Below, piece after piece: positions 9,583 to 21,424 of a stretch of DNA of 64,000 nucleotides. Within the stretch, counting starts at the first letter, position 1; every line of letters starts with the position of its first letter. The translations under genes and the position numbers were made by a program. The DNA is from Microdochium bolleyi (taxonomy: Eukaryota; Ascomycota; Sordariomycetes; Xylariales; Microdochiaceae): NCBI GenBank assembly GCA_001566295.1, contig KQ964255.1, forward strand, positions 558,001-622,000. Direction: 5' to 3'. The notes under the pieces were generated by a model. The model saw only the letters and a program-made list of their open reading frames with translations, searched no databases and had not been told where the DNA came from.

Positions 9583-11150
9583 GCTGCATAGTGTGCCAAG
9601 CACGCGCACAAGACTGCCCGGAAGTGACGGGAGACACGGCCGCGGATGCAGTTCGCTCATGTGCTGTGCACATGGGACGACCACGTCCGTCGCTGTCTCT
9701 TGTCGCTCCGGGCTCGTACATGGTGTCTGCCGGGATGAAGCACAACCCGACAACACAACAATGAACCTCGCCATCATGCGCCAACGAACGAACACATGTC
9801 GGGCAAGGATGGGAGGATAATGTTAGGGACGAATAGTTTTTGAGGAGGGTCCTTTCTTTTTTGACCAGACCTCGATTCGGCGGCCGGGCACCCTGCCCGT
9901 CGTCGGCATCGGGCCTGCTTATACCATGATACCAAAAAAAGAGACAAAAATTTACAGAGAAAGCAAGAGGCTCGTCCGCGGTAATGCAGTGAAAGTATGC
10001 AGGTCTCGTCTTGCCCGGTGATGAGTAGTCGAGATCTTGGCTCCGGCACCTTGGCTGAATCAAAGCAGGGGGTCGCCGCACTATACCCCGTTCCACGACG
10101 AGGGTATCCGCGGACCACGCTGGCCCAGGGGTGCTGAATCAGGAAGACTGAGCTACGTTTCGGGCCCGACTCGTGGCTGCCATTGGCTGCATTGTTCGCG
10201 TGGATCGTGGCCAAGGGGCCCGTCCTGCTTCGGCGTCCACTTTTGCTTCTCCAGGGCTGCCGGCCTTCTGCTGGCCACCAGCTGACTGACTCCCCACTGG
10301 GCCAGGCAGTCCAGAGCAGCTCGAGCACTGCCTCGCGGGAAGCCCGCAATTGTGGTTATTCTTGGTTCGGGGTCCACGCTGGAGAGATCACCGCGAAGCC
10401 TGCTGGCAAGTGCTGGCCAACTTTGGCGGTGAAGAGCCTGGTTCGTCGAGGCTGTGGCGCCTAATTCCAGGGTCTCCTCTCTCGTCTTTGGGCAGCCTGC
10501 ATGGCTGCGCATGCTTTTGTTTGCTGGAGGGCGTCCCGCCACAGTCGGTGGGCATTCTGGGTACGCCGTGTCGCACGTCCATCGAGGGATGATCTGGGCA
10601 CATTTGAGTCTGACTCTCAGAAGAGTCGCTGTCGTCGACGGCCCAGACGCCGTCCGTCCATCGCGAGGCAGGAGCACTGCACAGGGGATGCTCATCTCCG
10701 GCTGGAGGTGAAATTGGGTGATCCTTCCTCAGCCGCAGCCCCTGCCACAGGGCCCCACTCGAAAGCACCGTGCCTGCTGGTCCGCCTCGTCCGGCGCAGC
10801 ATCTCATGATATTCGACATCGCCCAACACACAAACCAAGACGAGCCAAACAACGGCTCGAAATTGTCCAAGAGACGGCCCCGCCCCGTTGCCGGCTGCCC
10901 TGGCCCTTGCTTGCGTCGTCAACCAACCTCCCGCGCGTTCGGGGGCAGTCTCGCCTCGTCTGTTAAAGCCGCCATGTTTCCCCCTCCACGTACCCTTCCG
11001 GCCCATGCCGCACGGGCTTGCGCCAACAAGCCAACGATATACGCCTCTCTTCAGCCCAGCGAGCTGGGCCTCGGACCCTAGTTCGTCTTCTCCTTCACGA
11101 CCGAGCATCGTCGACAGTTGTATCCCAGACGACTACATCATAGCAGCACG
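9583..11150. other. 1.6 kb intergenic region, no gene supported
   Basis: The open frames on both strands (for example 9551-10096 minus, 10153-10695 minus, 10692-11108 minus) are rich in Cys, Trp, Arg and Pro with no domain and poor codon structure, so I regard them as chance. The final 100 bases before 11151 are leader-like. Confidence 0.45.
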
Positions 11151-12461
11151 ATGGCGGGCAACCACCGCCTCAACTCACACTTCACCCAGGCCAAATGGAG
11201 CTCACGGATACTCTGGCCATGCTGGGTCACGCAGTCCATCCTGCTCCTCGTCCTCATGGGCCTCTTCTCCTACAGGCTGTCTGCCACCCTGTCGGAGTCA
11301 CACAGGGACCACAAGGTCCAAAACGCAGTCCCGATAGTCACGCTCGTGTAAGTCTGGCATGACGCCGTGCGGATGCCCGGCTCCACACTGACACCTCACG
11401 ACTGCAGCTGGGAGGCAGCACACATTGGTTTCGCGCTGATATGCTTCTTCGTGACGCTGATATCCATCGCGCGGTTCGTAGCCGAGGCTCTGACGCCAGC
11501 CTCGATGCTGTGGTGCAACATCGTCAGCCTCGTCCTGGCTGTGGCGATCCTTGCCCTCGACATATTCGTCCACGTGAACAAGGCAGACCTCCGGTTCTCC
11601 ATCATCGGCCTGGTGTTCGACTCTATTTTGCTGTAGGCACCCCGTGTCCTGCTATCGCTGTGCCTACCACGACTGACCTTGTACACCTCTGCGCGCAGGG
11701 TCTCCGCTGTCATCTTGTGCGCCTATTCGATCATGACCTACCGCCGGATCAGCCAATACGACGACTACCACCTGCCGTACAATGTGCAGAGCTACGGCTA
11801 CGACAACCACGAGACGGCATACGCGCCCACGCAGCCGTATGATCCGACGGATCCGGCCGCGCCAAGCGGCCGCGCCCGCTCCCTGTCGGTACTATCCGCG
11901 GGCTCCAGGCGCCTGTCGATCGGAGCACGCAGAGAATCGACATCGTCAGTGCAGATGCAGCCAATGCCCGACACGACGCGCCGAGCGAGCTACGACCACA
12001 AGCGGGATACCCAGTTCGACGACTATCGCGCGCGGCGGACAAGCGGAGCTGGATTCAACAAGGAAGAGGTCGACCACGCGCTTGGCACCGAGTTTGGCTG
12101 GAGCGACGAACGCAAACGCGACAGCGTCGTGAGCGCCGGCTCCGTCAACGCCGCGCACCATATCAACAGGCCGCGGGGCAACTCGAACCCGAGCGCTCTC
12201 CAGCGGCACGGAAGCTTCGAGGCTACCGTGGAGACGCCGGCCAGCACCGCGGTTGCTGCTTTTGCACAGAAGCCTGTCCCGTCGCGAGCGCACAGCCTGG
12301 TGTGCGTCCCTGAGCATCCGGAGGAGGACATCGGGACGGCCAGCATCGGCAGGCACTCGTCGTATACCACGAGGGCGAGCTATGGCGGCGTGAGCAGGAT
12401 GGGCGACGACCGCGAGAGGCTGCTCAATCCGTACGCGAGGCCTGTCTCGCCGTTGAATTAG
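11151..12461 (+). CDS. Four-transmembrane MARVEL-like membrane protein with long cytosolic tail
   Basis: Exons 11151-11347, 11408-11632 and 11699-12461 give 394 aa. Four hydrophobic segments are visible: about residues 22-45 (WVTQSILLLVLMGLFSY), 66-88 (HIGFALICFFVTLISIARF), 97-118 (MLWCNIVSLVLAVAILALDI) and 130-152 (IIGLVFDSILLVSAVILCAY). They are followed by a hydrophilic Ser/Arg-rich tail of about 240 residues with many possible phosphorylation sites (RARSLSVLSAGSRRLS). The topology (short N-terminus inside, four spans, long C-terminal tail) fits MARVEL-like fungal plasma-membrane or eisosome-associated proteins. No catalytic motif is present. The family is assigned by topology only. Confidence 0.75.
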
Positions 12462-12979
12462 TGTATTCGTTCGAAGCTGGGGGTGTGCTGGATCTGGACT
12501 CGGGTAGATTGCTTGCCAGCACAGAATACACAGCTCTTGACACCCCCAAAGCGCACCTTGCTGGACAACGAGCACGATACATTCCACCTGCATGACGCTG
12601 TCGTTGATAGCGCGGCCTGTCCCACTGGCGATGCGGGGTGATAAGGTGCCGCGGCGCATCCCTGTGACGCACGGCGGGGCTCTCCAGGGCGGGCAGCCTA
12701 GCCGCCCCGGTCTGGCCGGACGTCAAGGGAAGTCGCTGACAGCCTCCCTTCCGACTCCTTCACTCTCCTTTGTGATCCCTCGATCAGGTCCACCACGGAA
12801 TAGCCGCTCAGTCCCTTTCCTGCCTGCGCCGTCCTCGATTTTCATCCCGCCCTTCGTTCTCTGACACCCCGCAAAAAGCCACACCTAGCCTCGTGTGTGG
12901 CGTCCTGTCGCAGCTGCACCGAACCGCTTGCTCCGCATCTCTGGAGCTATCACAGATCACTACTCAGCACCACTCAAAG
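12462..12979. other. Intergenic / promoter of the AMMECR1 gene
   Basis: No coding signal is seen. A C/T-rich stretch (about 12745-12865) just upstream of 12980 looks like its transcription-start region. Confidence 0.45.
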
Positions 12980-13831
12980 ATGGCCTCCGCAGAGCACTGC
13001 CTTTACTGCTTCGAGACGCTGGCTGCGCACCTCGAGGACCGCAAGCCCTTGTCGCTCGACGAGATCGAGGAGTCCTGGCGCGAGTACAACAGCAGTACCA
13101 ACCCATCTGCGTCTTCCGCGCCAAAGTCAGCCCCTGCCCTTCGCCGGGTGGTCGCAGACTCTTCCCTTGCCGGCGGCGGCTCAACATCGTCCTCGGCGTC
13201 TGGATCCACCATGTCCCTCGCCACCGATACACCAGGCACCTCGACCAGCTCGCTGCAGCACAACGACGCCACCCAGCCGCTCATCACCGAGTCGCCTCTG
13301 TTCGTCACGTGGAACACGGTCTCCCCGCGGTCCGGCCGGACCTCGCTGCGCGGCTGCATCGGGACCTTTGAGGCGCAGGATCTCGACGAGGGACTTTCGT
13401 CGTACGCCATCATCTCGGCCGTGCAGGACACGCGCTTCGACCCGATCACCGCGCGCGAGCTGCCGTCTCTCGAGGTCTGCGTGACGCTGCTCACGGACTT
13501 TGAGGACTGCAAAGAGGGCGACCCGATGGACTGGGAGCTCGGCACGCACGGCCTGCGCATCAGCTTCTCTGAGCGCGGCAGGCGGTATGGGTCCACGTAT
13601 CTGCCAGACGTCGCGGCCGAGCAGGGGTGGACGAAGGAGGAGACGCTTGTGAGTCTGATGAGGAAGGCAGGATGGACGGGGCGGAAGGATAGCTGGCGGG
13701 ATGTCAAGCTCAAGGTCGTGCGGTATCAGGGCAAGAAGAAGGAGCTGCGGTATGCGGAGTTCAAAAAGTGGCGGGACTGGGCGGACTCGCAGGAGGGAGA
13801 CGAGGAGGATGACGATGAGGAGGAGGCGTGA
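12980..13831 (+). CDS. AMMECR1-domain protein
   Basis: Intronless, 283 aa. The start is taken at 12980 (MASAEHCLYC), which begins the conserved N-terminus; the frame is open upstream only by chance. The signature LRGCIGTF (residues about 125-132) and surrounding sequence (FVTWNT, DTRFDPITARELPSLEV, LVSLMRKAGW) identify the AMMECR1 domain, found across eukaryotes and archaea. A Ser/Thr-rich disordered insert (about residues 37-100) splits the N-terminal strand from the core. The C-terminus ends in an acidic run (GDEEDDDEEEA). Biochemical function of the family is not firmly established; nucleic-acid or redox-linked roles have been suggested. Confidence 0.88.
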   Translation: MASAEHCLYCFETLAAHLEDRKPLSLDEIEESWREYNSSTNPSASSAPKSAPALRRVVADSSLAGGGSTSSSASGSTMSLATDTPGTSTSSLQHNDATQPLITESPLFVTWNTVSPRSGRTSLRGCIGTFEAQDLDEGLSSYAIISAVQDTRFDPITARELPSLEVCVTLLTDFEDCKEGDPMDWELGTHGLRISFSERGRRYGSTYLPDVAAEQGWTKEETLVSLMRKAGWTGRKDSWRDVKLKVVRYQGKKKELRYAEFKKWRDWADSQEGDEEDDDEEEA

Positions 13832-14848
13832 AGGCGCCTCGGGCTCGGCAGAAGCTCAAGGCCAGAAGCCGCCGCTCTTCGGAGACCGCTTCCGACAATG
13901 ATGAATACCAAGTCGTCGCGACACTTGAGGTTGTCCAGCAGCTACGCTACAGTCAAGCAAACACTCGCATGCACCCATCAACATTGATGCAGGGTGCCAC
14001 ACGATCGAATGAGACTCTCCTCGGCGGGTCAAGCGGGACTGCTTATTGATGCATCTTGTGCAAGACGATGCTCTTCCACAAGCTGCACAAAGTGACTGTT
14101 CTGGTTCGCTGGACCTCGGAGACAGGAGCCCTTGTGCTGGTGCCCTGTCACGAAAGGGGGCGAGGTGAGTTGAACATGGCGCAGAACCCACTTATCATGC
14201 CGCGGCAGTGCGCCACCTCCAATGTCGATACCTTTCCTCTCCCCCCTTGAACACCTGCACAGGGAGTCGACTGGAATGACGACCCTTTCTATCTGCGATA
14301 CCTGCGACAGCCCTCTCAACGTCCCTCTCATGCCCCTTGAGTCTTGGACCCTTTCCTAGCCGTCTTTGACTTCCATAGTCTCCCGTCCCACGTGGACTAC
14401 ACTGCAAGATGTCTCTTCTGCCCAGGTCTGTCTCCTGTTCCGTGCAAATAGATCATCCGCATTCCTTTCGTTCCCTGCGATGGACTCGCCTCTCCTTCAC
14501 TGGCCCCCTCTGGGTTTGATGCCGAGATCCCTTCAGCAGGGCAAATTCTGGCCAGCCATGCGCTGCTGAGTGTCACTCCTGGATAGAAGCAATAGTTTCA
14601 GGCGTGCTCCAAGCAAGACGATGACGGAAGTCCACGGAATATAATATCTTACAATCCGCACCCCAAAGTCTCGCATTCTTTCTTGCTCTGGCATTCGCAG
14701 ATCACACACATTCTTTCCGTCCCCCGACTTGAGGCCCTCGATCACAATCCGAGGAAGATCACTCATTTGGCTCTCATTCCCAGCTCTGTCACAAGCTTCG
14801 AGAAGAGTTCTACGCATTCCTTCGGAACGAGCACCAACGTCATTCAAG
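13832..14848. other. 1 kb intergenic region, no gene seen
   Basis: Both strands are broken by stops and no spliced model with domain content could be built. The last 150 bases are probably leader of the aspartic protease gene. Confidence 0.45.
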
Positions 14849-17344
14849 ATGTTGCCATCACTATCTTCAGCTCAGCCCTCGCGGCAGGGCACGCTCAGCA
14901 AGACCCTCACAACTCTTGCAGTCGCGGCGCTCTCGCTGGCATCCGTCTCCGCCAGCCCGGCACCCAGCGTATCCGTCTTTCCGACAGTCGTCGGCACCGA
15001 GGTTCTCAACAACAACGGGACCGCCAACAACAGCTCCACATCCTCAACCACAACAGTAACCCAGTCGGCGTCGCTACTGCCAATCGCAAACAGCACCACC
15101 ACAGGAACTTCGTCGTCAGCATCCGCCACGTCTTCGAGTACGCCGCCCAAGGGTGTGCTCGCCCTGCCCCTCAGGCATGTCGAGCTCGGTAAGGGCCTCG
15201 TCAGCGGCAGCATCGCGCGGCGGTACTTCAGCAACGAGGTCCTGAGCGTCTACAGCGCGGCGTATCTGGCACAGAGTGAGTTCATCACCTCCCTAATCTG
15301 ATCCGCACCACAGCAAGCTAACATGCCAAAAAGTCCGCTTCCCCGACGCCAGCGGCGGCGAGTCCCAGGTCGTCGACGTGCTCCTCGACACGGGCTCGTT
15401 CGAGCTCTTTGTCAACCCTGTCTGCAGCAAGTCTGACGTGCCGGACCTGTGCGACTCCTTTGGCCGCTACAATGCCTCGGAGTCGTCCAAGTCCAAAGCT
15501 CTGGGGTCGTCGTTCTCGATCCAGTACGGCGGCGGCTCCGCGAGCGGAGAGTACTACAAGGACAGCATCAGCTTGATTCGTGAGTCTCCTTCTACCAAAG
15601 ATGCACACCCAAAGACAACAGGCTGACCCAGTTTGTAGCCGGCACCACCCTCACCGAGCAGCAGTTTGGCGTCGCCAACCAGTCCGAGAAGGTCTGGTTC
15701 GGCATCATGGGGCTCGGCCAGGGCCGGGTCAACAACTACATCAAGTACCCTGTCATCCTGGACTCGCTCAAGACCCAGGGCTTCACGGAGAGCCGGCTCT
15801 TCAGCCTGGAGCTGGGCCCGCAGGCGCCCGCTTCCAACCCTAGTGAGTTCCCTCTAACAGGTTCTGGAGCTCTGAGCACAGCTGACCACCGCTACGCAAC
15901 AGTCCAGTATTCTGGCGAGATCGTCTTTGGCGGCCTCGACCGGAACAAGTTTGCCGGCAACCTGCGCAAGATCCCAACGGACCCGACCAAGGTGTACTAC
16001 TCCATCAAGCTCACCTCGCTCATCAACAGCCCGGCCTCGGGCGTCTTGCAGCCTGTCACCCGCCAGGCCAATGCGCAGTTCCCCATCGACATCATCGTCG
16101 ACAGCGGCACCACCCTGACGATCCTGCCGCGCAGCCTCGTCGAGTCTCTCGCCGCCAAGTTCCCAGGCGCCCAATACGACGGCAGCGGCGGGTACACCGT
16201 GCCCTGCAGCTACCGCGAGCAGGCCGGCAGCGTGACCTTTGGGTTCGGCGCGTTCGCCACCATCTCGGTGTCCTACAGGGACTTCATCTGGCTTTCCGGA
16301 AACACGTGCCACCTCGGCGCCTCGTGGAGCTCGTCGCTGAACCTCAACATCCTGGGCGCGAGCTTCCTGCGCGGCGCATACGTCGTGTTCGACCAGGACA
16401 ATGCCGCGCTGTACATGGCGCCGTACCGCAGCTGCGGCGGCGGGTCGAACCTCGTCGCCGTGCCCGAGGGCCGCGACGCCGCCGCCGGCATCGTCGGTGC
16501 GTGCGCGCCCGCGATCGTGACGAGCAGCACCACCACCGCGACGGCGACGTCCACCTCGGTCACGACCACGACCCGGGCCGCGACCTCGGCGACGGCCTCC
16601 GCCACCGTGCTCCCCATCCCCGACTCGTCCGCCTCGCGCACCGGCGGCGCCGCCCCGACGACCACCATCACGAGCACAATCACCCGCCCCGTGACGTACA
16701 CCATCACCTCGTGCGCCGCCCAGCGCACCGGCTGCACCGTCGGCCAGGTCGCCACCCGCACCGCCATCTTCGTCACCGAGATCTGCCTCGCGCACCAGGG
16801 CAACGGCGTCTTCGTCGAGATCAGGCCCACGCGGACAGCCGCCGTGGCGGCGACTGCGGCCCCGCTCACCATCACCGTGCACCCCGGCACCCTGGCAGCC
16901 GCGACGGCGACGGCGACGTGCACCAGCGACATGGACACGACCGTCACCGTCCTCCCCGTGACTCTCGCCGTGGCCGGCGCCTCGTCGAGCTGCACCACCG
17001 GCAAGAACATCGCCCCCCTGAGCGTCGCGGACTTCACCTACAACGCCGCGTCGTCGTCGTCATCGTCGTGCCGCCCGAGCCGCACCGCACACCACGGCAA
17101 CCACGCGACGGCCTCGATCCGGCCCGTGATCAACGCCGCCGCCAACGCCACCGTCAACAACTTTGCGTACACCCACAGCGCGGCCGACAGCACGGTCACG
17201 GCGGCGGTGATCCCGCTCGTGTCCGCCGCGGGCTCGCGGCGCGGTGTGCCCGCCCGGGAGGACTCGGCGGCGGGCGTGTTCGGCAACGTCGACGTCAAGC
17301 TCGCCGCCGGCGTCCTCGTCGCTATCCTGGGTGCCTGGTTATGA
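14849..17344 (+). CDS. Secreted GPI-anchor-type aspartic protease (pepsin family A1, yapsin-like)
   Basis: Exons 14849-15275, 15334-15579, 15639-15842 and 15903-17344 join into 772 aa. An N-terminal hydrophobic segment (residues about 18-35) acts as signal peptide. Both active-site motifs are present: D161-T-G-S and D359-S-G-T, with flap and C-lobe landmarks (FGIMGLG, EIVFGGLD, NILGASFLRGAYVVFD). After the catalytic unit comes a tail of about 280 residues rich in Thr, Ser and Ala with paired cysteines, ending in a hydrophobic segment (LAAGVLVAILGAWL) as expected for GPI attachment. Yapsins and fungal OPSB proteases have this layout and act at the plasma membrane or wall in protein processing. 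The third intron (15843-15902, 60 nt) is a stop-free multiple of three, so unspliced mRNA would still encode protein. It is convergent with the HET gene downstream. Confidence 0.9.
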
Positions 17345-17700
17345 TAATTATGGAGGGGCTGATCTGCTCTGTGAGGCTGGTCCTCGGGCAGGTGTAAGAC
17401 TGGTGTGGAAGGCGGTGATGAGGTGATAATCCTGGAGTGGCGCTTTGATTTTTAGTTTTGGGTAGAAGGCGTTCAGTCCTGTACGGTCGACTCATAGAAA
17501 CTCATGATTTCCTAGACTCAACTTTGCATAAGCTCAGAAGCAAGAAAAAAATGCATAAAAGCTTACCATTTACTTTCTCGTGCTTGTGATCAAGGTTGGT
17601 GTAGTGAGATGATTTTTTTGTTCTGGGACCCGGATTCTGACTTCTGCTTCAAATAGACTTTATCGTAGTGATGGCGGCAACCTCGGCATACTAATTGTCC
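17345..17700. other. AT-rich convergent 3' region
   Basis: This AT-rich spacer lies between two convergent genes, with A/T runs (about 17545-17580, 17610-17620) suited to polyadenylation. No gene is seen. Confidence 0.5.
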
Positions 17701-18079
17701 TCAGGCGAGCTCGAGCACTATGTCTGGCGTCAGGCTATCGATCGACCCCTCAGCCCTCATCGCGTCCCGCACATAGCACCACCCGACGAGCGTCCACGTC
17801 CTGCCAGCATACGCACCGCCGCGCTCGTGAGACTCGCTCGGGAGGGTGTCCAGACGCTCCCCCGTCGTCTCCACGCGCTCAGCATCCCGGATCACAAGCG
17901 GCAGGCGGCAGCCCGGCACGATCACTGCGAAATCGCCCTCCTCCACGGCCGGCGGCGCGATGCCCAGAAGCCCCGTCCGAGTGATAAGCACTCTCCAGCC
18001 GCCCACCATCGTCGTCAGGTGCTGGTGGTAGTCGTGGGTCGGCGCCGGGCCGTCTCCCTCCCCCGCTCCGGAACCGCAT

Positions 18080-18112
<33 letters not shown>

Positions 18113-19578
18113 TGCGCGTCCAGCCAGCCCAGGTAGTCCCTGAACCAGTCGATGGCCTCGGGCCCCAGCCTCGACTCCCCCGGGTCGAGCCCGAGCACCA
18201 GGTCGAACGCGAGCTTGTCCATGTGCTCCTCTCTCGACGAGCACCGCGTGCTCCGCCACGCGTCGATCACGGCGGTCACGAGCCCGCGGTGCGCCCCCAG
18301 ATCGCCAAACACGTCAAAGGGCGCAAACACGTGCGTGATCTCGTCCAGGACCCTCCCGACCACCGCGATCCGGCCCGGCCGCGTCGTCGTCAGCACGGGC
18401 CTGGTCTCCACGGGGCCGCCGGCGTCCCACCGCCCGGGCGTGGCCGAGTCAAACGGCGCGCTGACGTCCTCGCCGTGCCGGATGTATATCGCCCACGAGG
18501 GGAAACCCTCGGGCCGCGGCCGCGAGACCCCCGCGAGGGCCAGGACGTCGAGCGAGCTGCCGTGGCACAGCAGCGTCGCGGACGTCTCGCGGAAGACGTG
18601 CTCGACGGACCGCTGGTACCGGGCGCCGCCGGGCTCGACGGGGACGGAGTAGTCGGGCTTCGGGAGCAGCGCGCGCATGGCGTCGCTGCAGATGCCGCGG
18701 AAGCCGTGGATCGAGTCGCGCTGGTCCGTCACCTCGACGAAGAAGGCCGTCTCGAGGAGCACCTCGAGCGGGACGTGGCCGCGCGCGCCGTACCAGCGGC
18801 GGATCTGCAGCGTGCGGGTCACGCTGTACAGGCCGCGCACCTCCGGGTCCGCCTCGTCGTGGAGGTCCCAGATCGGCACCGAGTTCCAGATGGCGTAGAC
18901 GCAGTCCTGGAACGTCGCCCAGTCGATGGCGTGCGTGCCGCACATGAGCTGCAGCGCGCAGCCGAGCGTGGCCTCCTGGATGACCCAGGTGCGGTGGAAC
19001 CACGGCCGGGCCAGGCTGGCGAGGACGTCCCGGAGCCCGCGGTCGACGGCGGCGTCCGGGGCGGTGCTCCAAGGGTCCGGATCGCCGCGAGCCCGGCTCG
19101 TGGGGGCCACGGACTGCATGAATGTGAATGCGGCTGTGGACGCCGGCGTGCTCCGCCCGAGCCAGGCGATGACCTGCCGCGCCGACGAGTAGATCTGGCA
19201 CATGATGTTGACCTGGGACCCGCGCTCCTGCACGTCCTGCTGGTTGATGCACACGGCATCGATCCAGAGGGTGAGGCGTTGCTGCTCATGCTCGTGCGGC
19301 TGCTGCTGCAGGACAAGGATGAGGTCCACCAGGTTCTGGGTCAGAGGCAGCGACGTGCCGTTGGGGAAGCATATCTGGGCTGCGGAGGGGCTCTTCTCCC
19401 ACGTGTAGGATATTGCCGTGAAGTCGACGTTGTCGTCGGTGCCGTCGAGGTTGACCACTCGCAGGCTAGCCTGGATACTAAGCTCCACATCCGGGTCCTG
19501 GCTGGGCGAGAACGGCTCGAGGCAGAGCAGCCTCGTGTGCGCGCCGCCCTGTGGTAGTGGCTGGTACGGCGTGGCCAT
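17701..19578 (-). CDS. HET-domain protein (heterokaryon-incompatibility family)
   Basis: Intronless frame of 625 aa starting MATPYQPLPQ. The HET domain spans roughly residues 45-200 with the three conserved blocks: AISYTWE near residue 57, LWIDAVCINQQDVQER near 104, and a WHRTWVIQEATL-type block (WFHRTWVIQE) near 193. The remainder is a typical variable C-terminal region. HET proteins mediate non-self recognition and programmed cell death after hyphal fusion; individual specificity cannot be read from sequence. An uninterrupted poly-Ala tract (about 14 residues, encoded by GCC/GGC repeats at 18078-18112) lies in the C-terminal part and may vary between strains. Confidence 0.9.
18078..18112. 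repeat. Trinucleotide (GCC)n microsatellite coding for poly-Ala
   Basis: A run of about eleven GCC units on the + strand, read as GGC/GCG-type Ala codons on the minus strand inside the HET gene. Such tracts change length by slippage in steps that keep the frame. Confidence 0.8.
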
Positions 19579-21424
19579 CGCTCGCGGCTATGGTCGACAG
19601 ACGGGCGGCCGGTGGGCAGTCATGGCTCCGATGTGATGTCGATGCTGCATTGTAGTGTCATGGTCGGTTTTTGCCGCAGTAGGGCCAGGGCGGCAAGTGG
19701 GGTCGTTTTCTGCATTTTGCACTGGTCACTATAGTCTCCGAGTCAGCCTCTGAGAACGTCGACTTCTGCACGAGCAGCCAGTCAGAGCTTTCACAACGTG
19801 ATGCTGCATCATTGGGACTCTCGCCGTCTATAAACCACGGAGATGGGGCTGTTTTGAACGTACCGCATCTTGCACGCGCCTGAACAGGGGTCGGGCGAGG
19901 AGTATACTCCATGTATCGATACGCGTCGGCGGCGCCTGGGCACAGCTCGATCCGGACCCTTTGTCGAGGCCCGGACGGGCCTCTATGTAGTCTGGCATCT
20001 CTTGGCGGATATTGCTCCCAACGGCGCTGGGTGCACGCTGGTGTGCCTGTCCCACGATGCCCGTTCAGGCAAGCCGCGTTGCAGGCGAGGCAGGATCCTT
20101 TGACGATCGCGAGAGCGATGGCCCCCTGTCGCCAGCCGCGTGAACAGCGCCACATGGTGAAGACTGGCCTGTCCCGGTTTCGAAACTTGTTTGCCCACAG
20201 AGTCTGCTGCGTGTCCCGTACAGTGCCCGCGGGGGGCCCAGCACGGCACGGAAGCAGGAATGTGACGGAGCATGGGTCGGGAGGAAGCCCCGGCCCTTGC
20301 CATGTGCAGGCTGGCCAGTGCAGGCTGCAACCTTGACAGGCGCAGACTGCCGGAGATGGCGAGGTCCACCGGGCCAGCCGTGCGGGAAATGAGGTCGTTG
20401 AAGAAGCCGTTGCAGACTCTGGACAATCGCATTGTTCGACGGCCGGCCGCCTTATCGACAACGCTGGAACGGCGCCGTCGAGGCGCCACGCAGCCGGACG
20501 GGGGCGGGCCGGGAGGCTAAGGGCGCCGTCGGCGGGAGGACGGAAGCAGCTGCCCAACGCGGCGGGTGACGACGAGCAGATCGGCTCCCATCACCCCCGT
20601 ACGCAGTAAGCTCGGCAAGGTTGCGGTGGTGGTGGCGTGCTCTCGCTTTCTTGCGTGGACACGGCTGGCTGCGCACTGCGGCCATCCCTGGGGCTCGGCT
20701 TTGGCAACTGTGCCGCCTCGCCCCTGGGCCAGACGAATAGCCGTCCTGAAAAGTACCCTACTCTTATCGGAGCCGCGATATGCGACGTCAATGGGCTACC
20801 GTCAATGGGCTACCAGCCGGCTGGGTCCCGCCGCGGCATCCTCGCCCTCGCCCTCGCCGTCGCCAGGCCTGCCACTGCCAGCTCCTGCCAGGTCTGTGCG
20901 CTCTGTTCCTGCGCCTGCCCGCCCCACGGTGTGTTCAGGCCGCGCCCCCCATTGGCCACACCCCACCCGCCCGCCTCCACCCACACACCCAACGTCGTCG
21001 CCCCTTTGCGGGCCTTCCCACATCGACCCATTGTAGTCGACGTTTAGTGCGTGCCTCTCTTTAAAGCTTCCTGCTCCCCGGATTCTCGGGTCACACACAG
21101 CTGTGTCTTCTGCCATTGATGCCCAACTTACTGTGTTCCTCTCTCGCCGCACGCCATACAAGAGCCACCGCAAGCCACCCGCAAAGACAGCCGACTGCCA
21201 GACGCCGAGCGACCACCCCTCACACTAGCTGCGCGCCGTGGTCTCAGACGCCAGCACGTGGCTCCAGCTCTCCCGCCACGCGATCCTCCTCCCACGCGAT
21301 CAAAGGGAGACACCGCGTCTCCCCCGCCACGGGCCTGGCACTTTCGAGCCATCACACCCTCTGCGAGATCGTCTCTACATCCATCGGCGAATTCCCGGCC
21401 TCGTTCCCCAGAGTAGACGAAAAA
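19579..21424. other. 1.8 kb intergenic region, no gene supported
   Basis: This lies between divergent HET (-) and Ras-like (+) genes. Long frames such as 19658-20557 (minus) are Cys/Pro/Arg-rich with no domain and are rejected. A perfect 14-bp tandem duplication (GTCAATGGGCTACC) sits at 20787-20814. The last 350 bases before 21425 are C-rich and probably the leader of the GTPase gene. Confidence 0.45.

Noticed and set aside
17695..19557. 620-codon + strand frame
   Set aside because: Antisense shadow of the HET gene at 17701-19578.
19658..20557. 299-codon minus-strand frame between the HET and Ras genes
   Set aside because: Cys/Pro/Arg/Trp-rich translation, no domain, competing frames on the other strand; a GC-rich chance frame.
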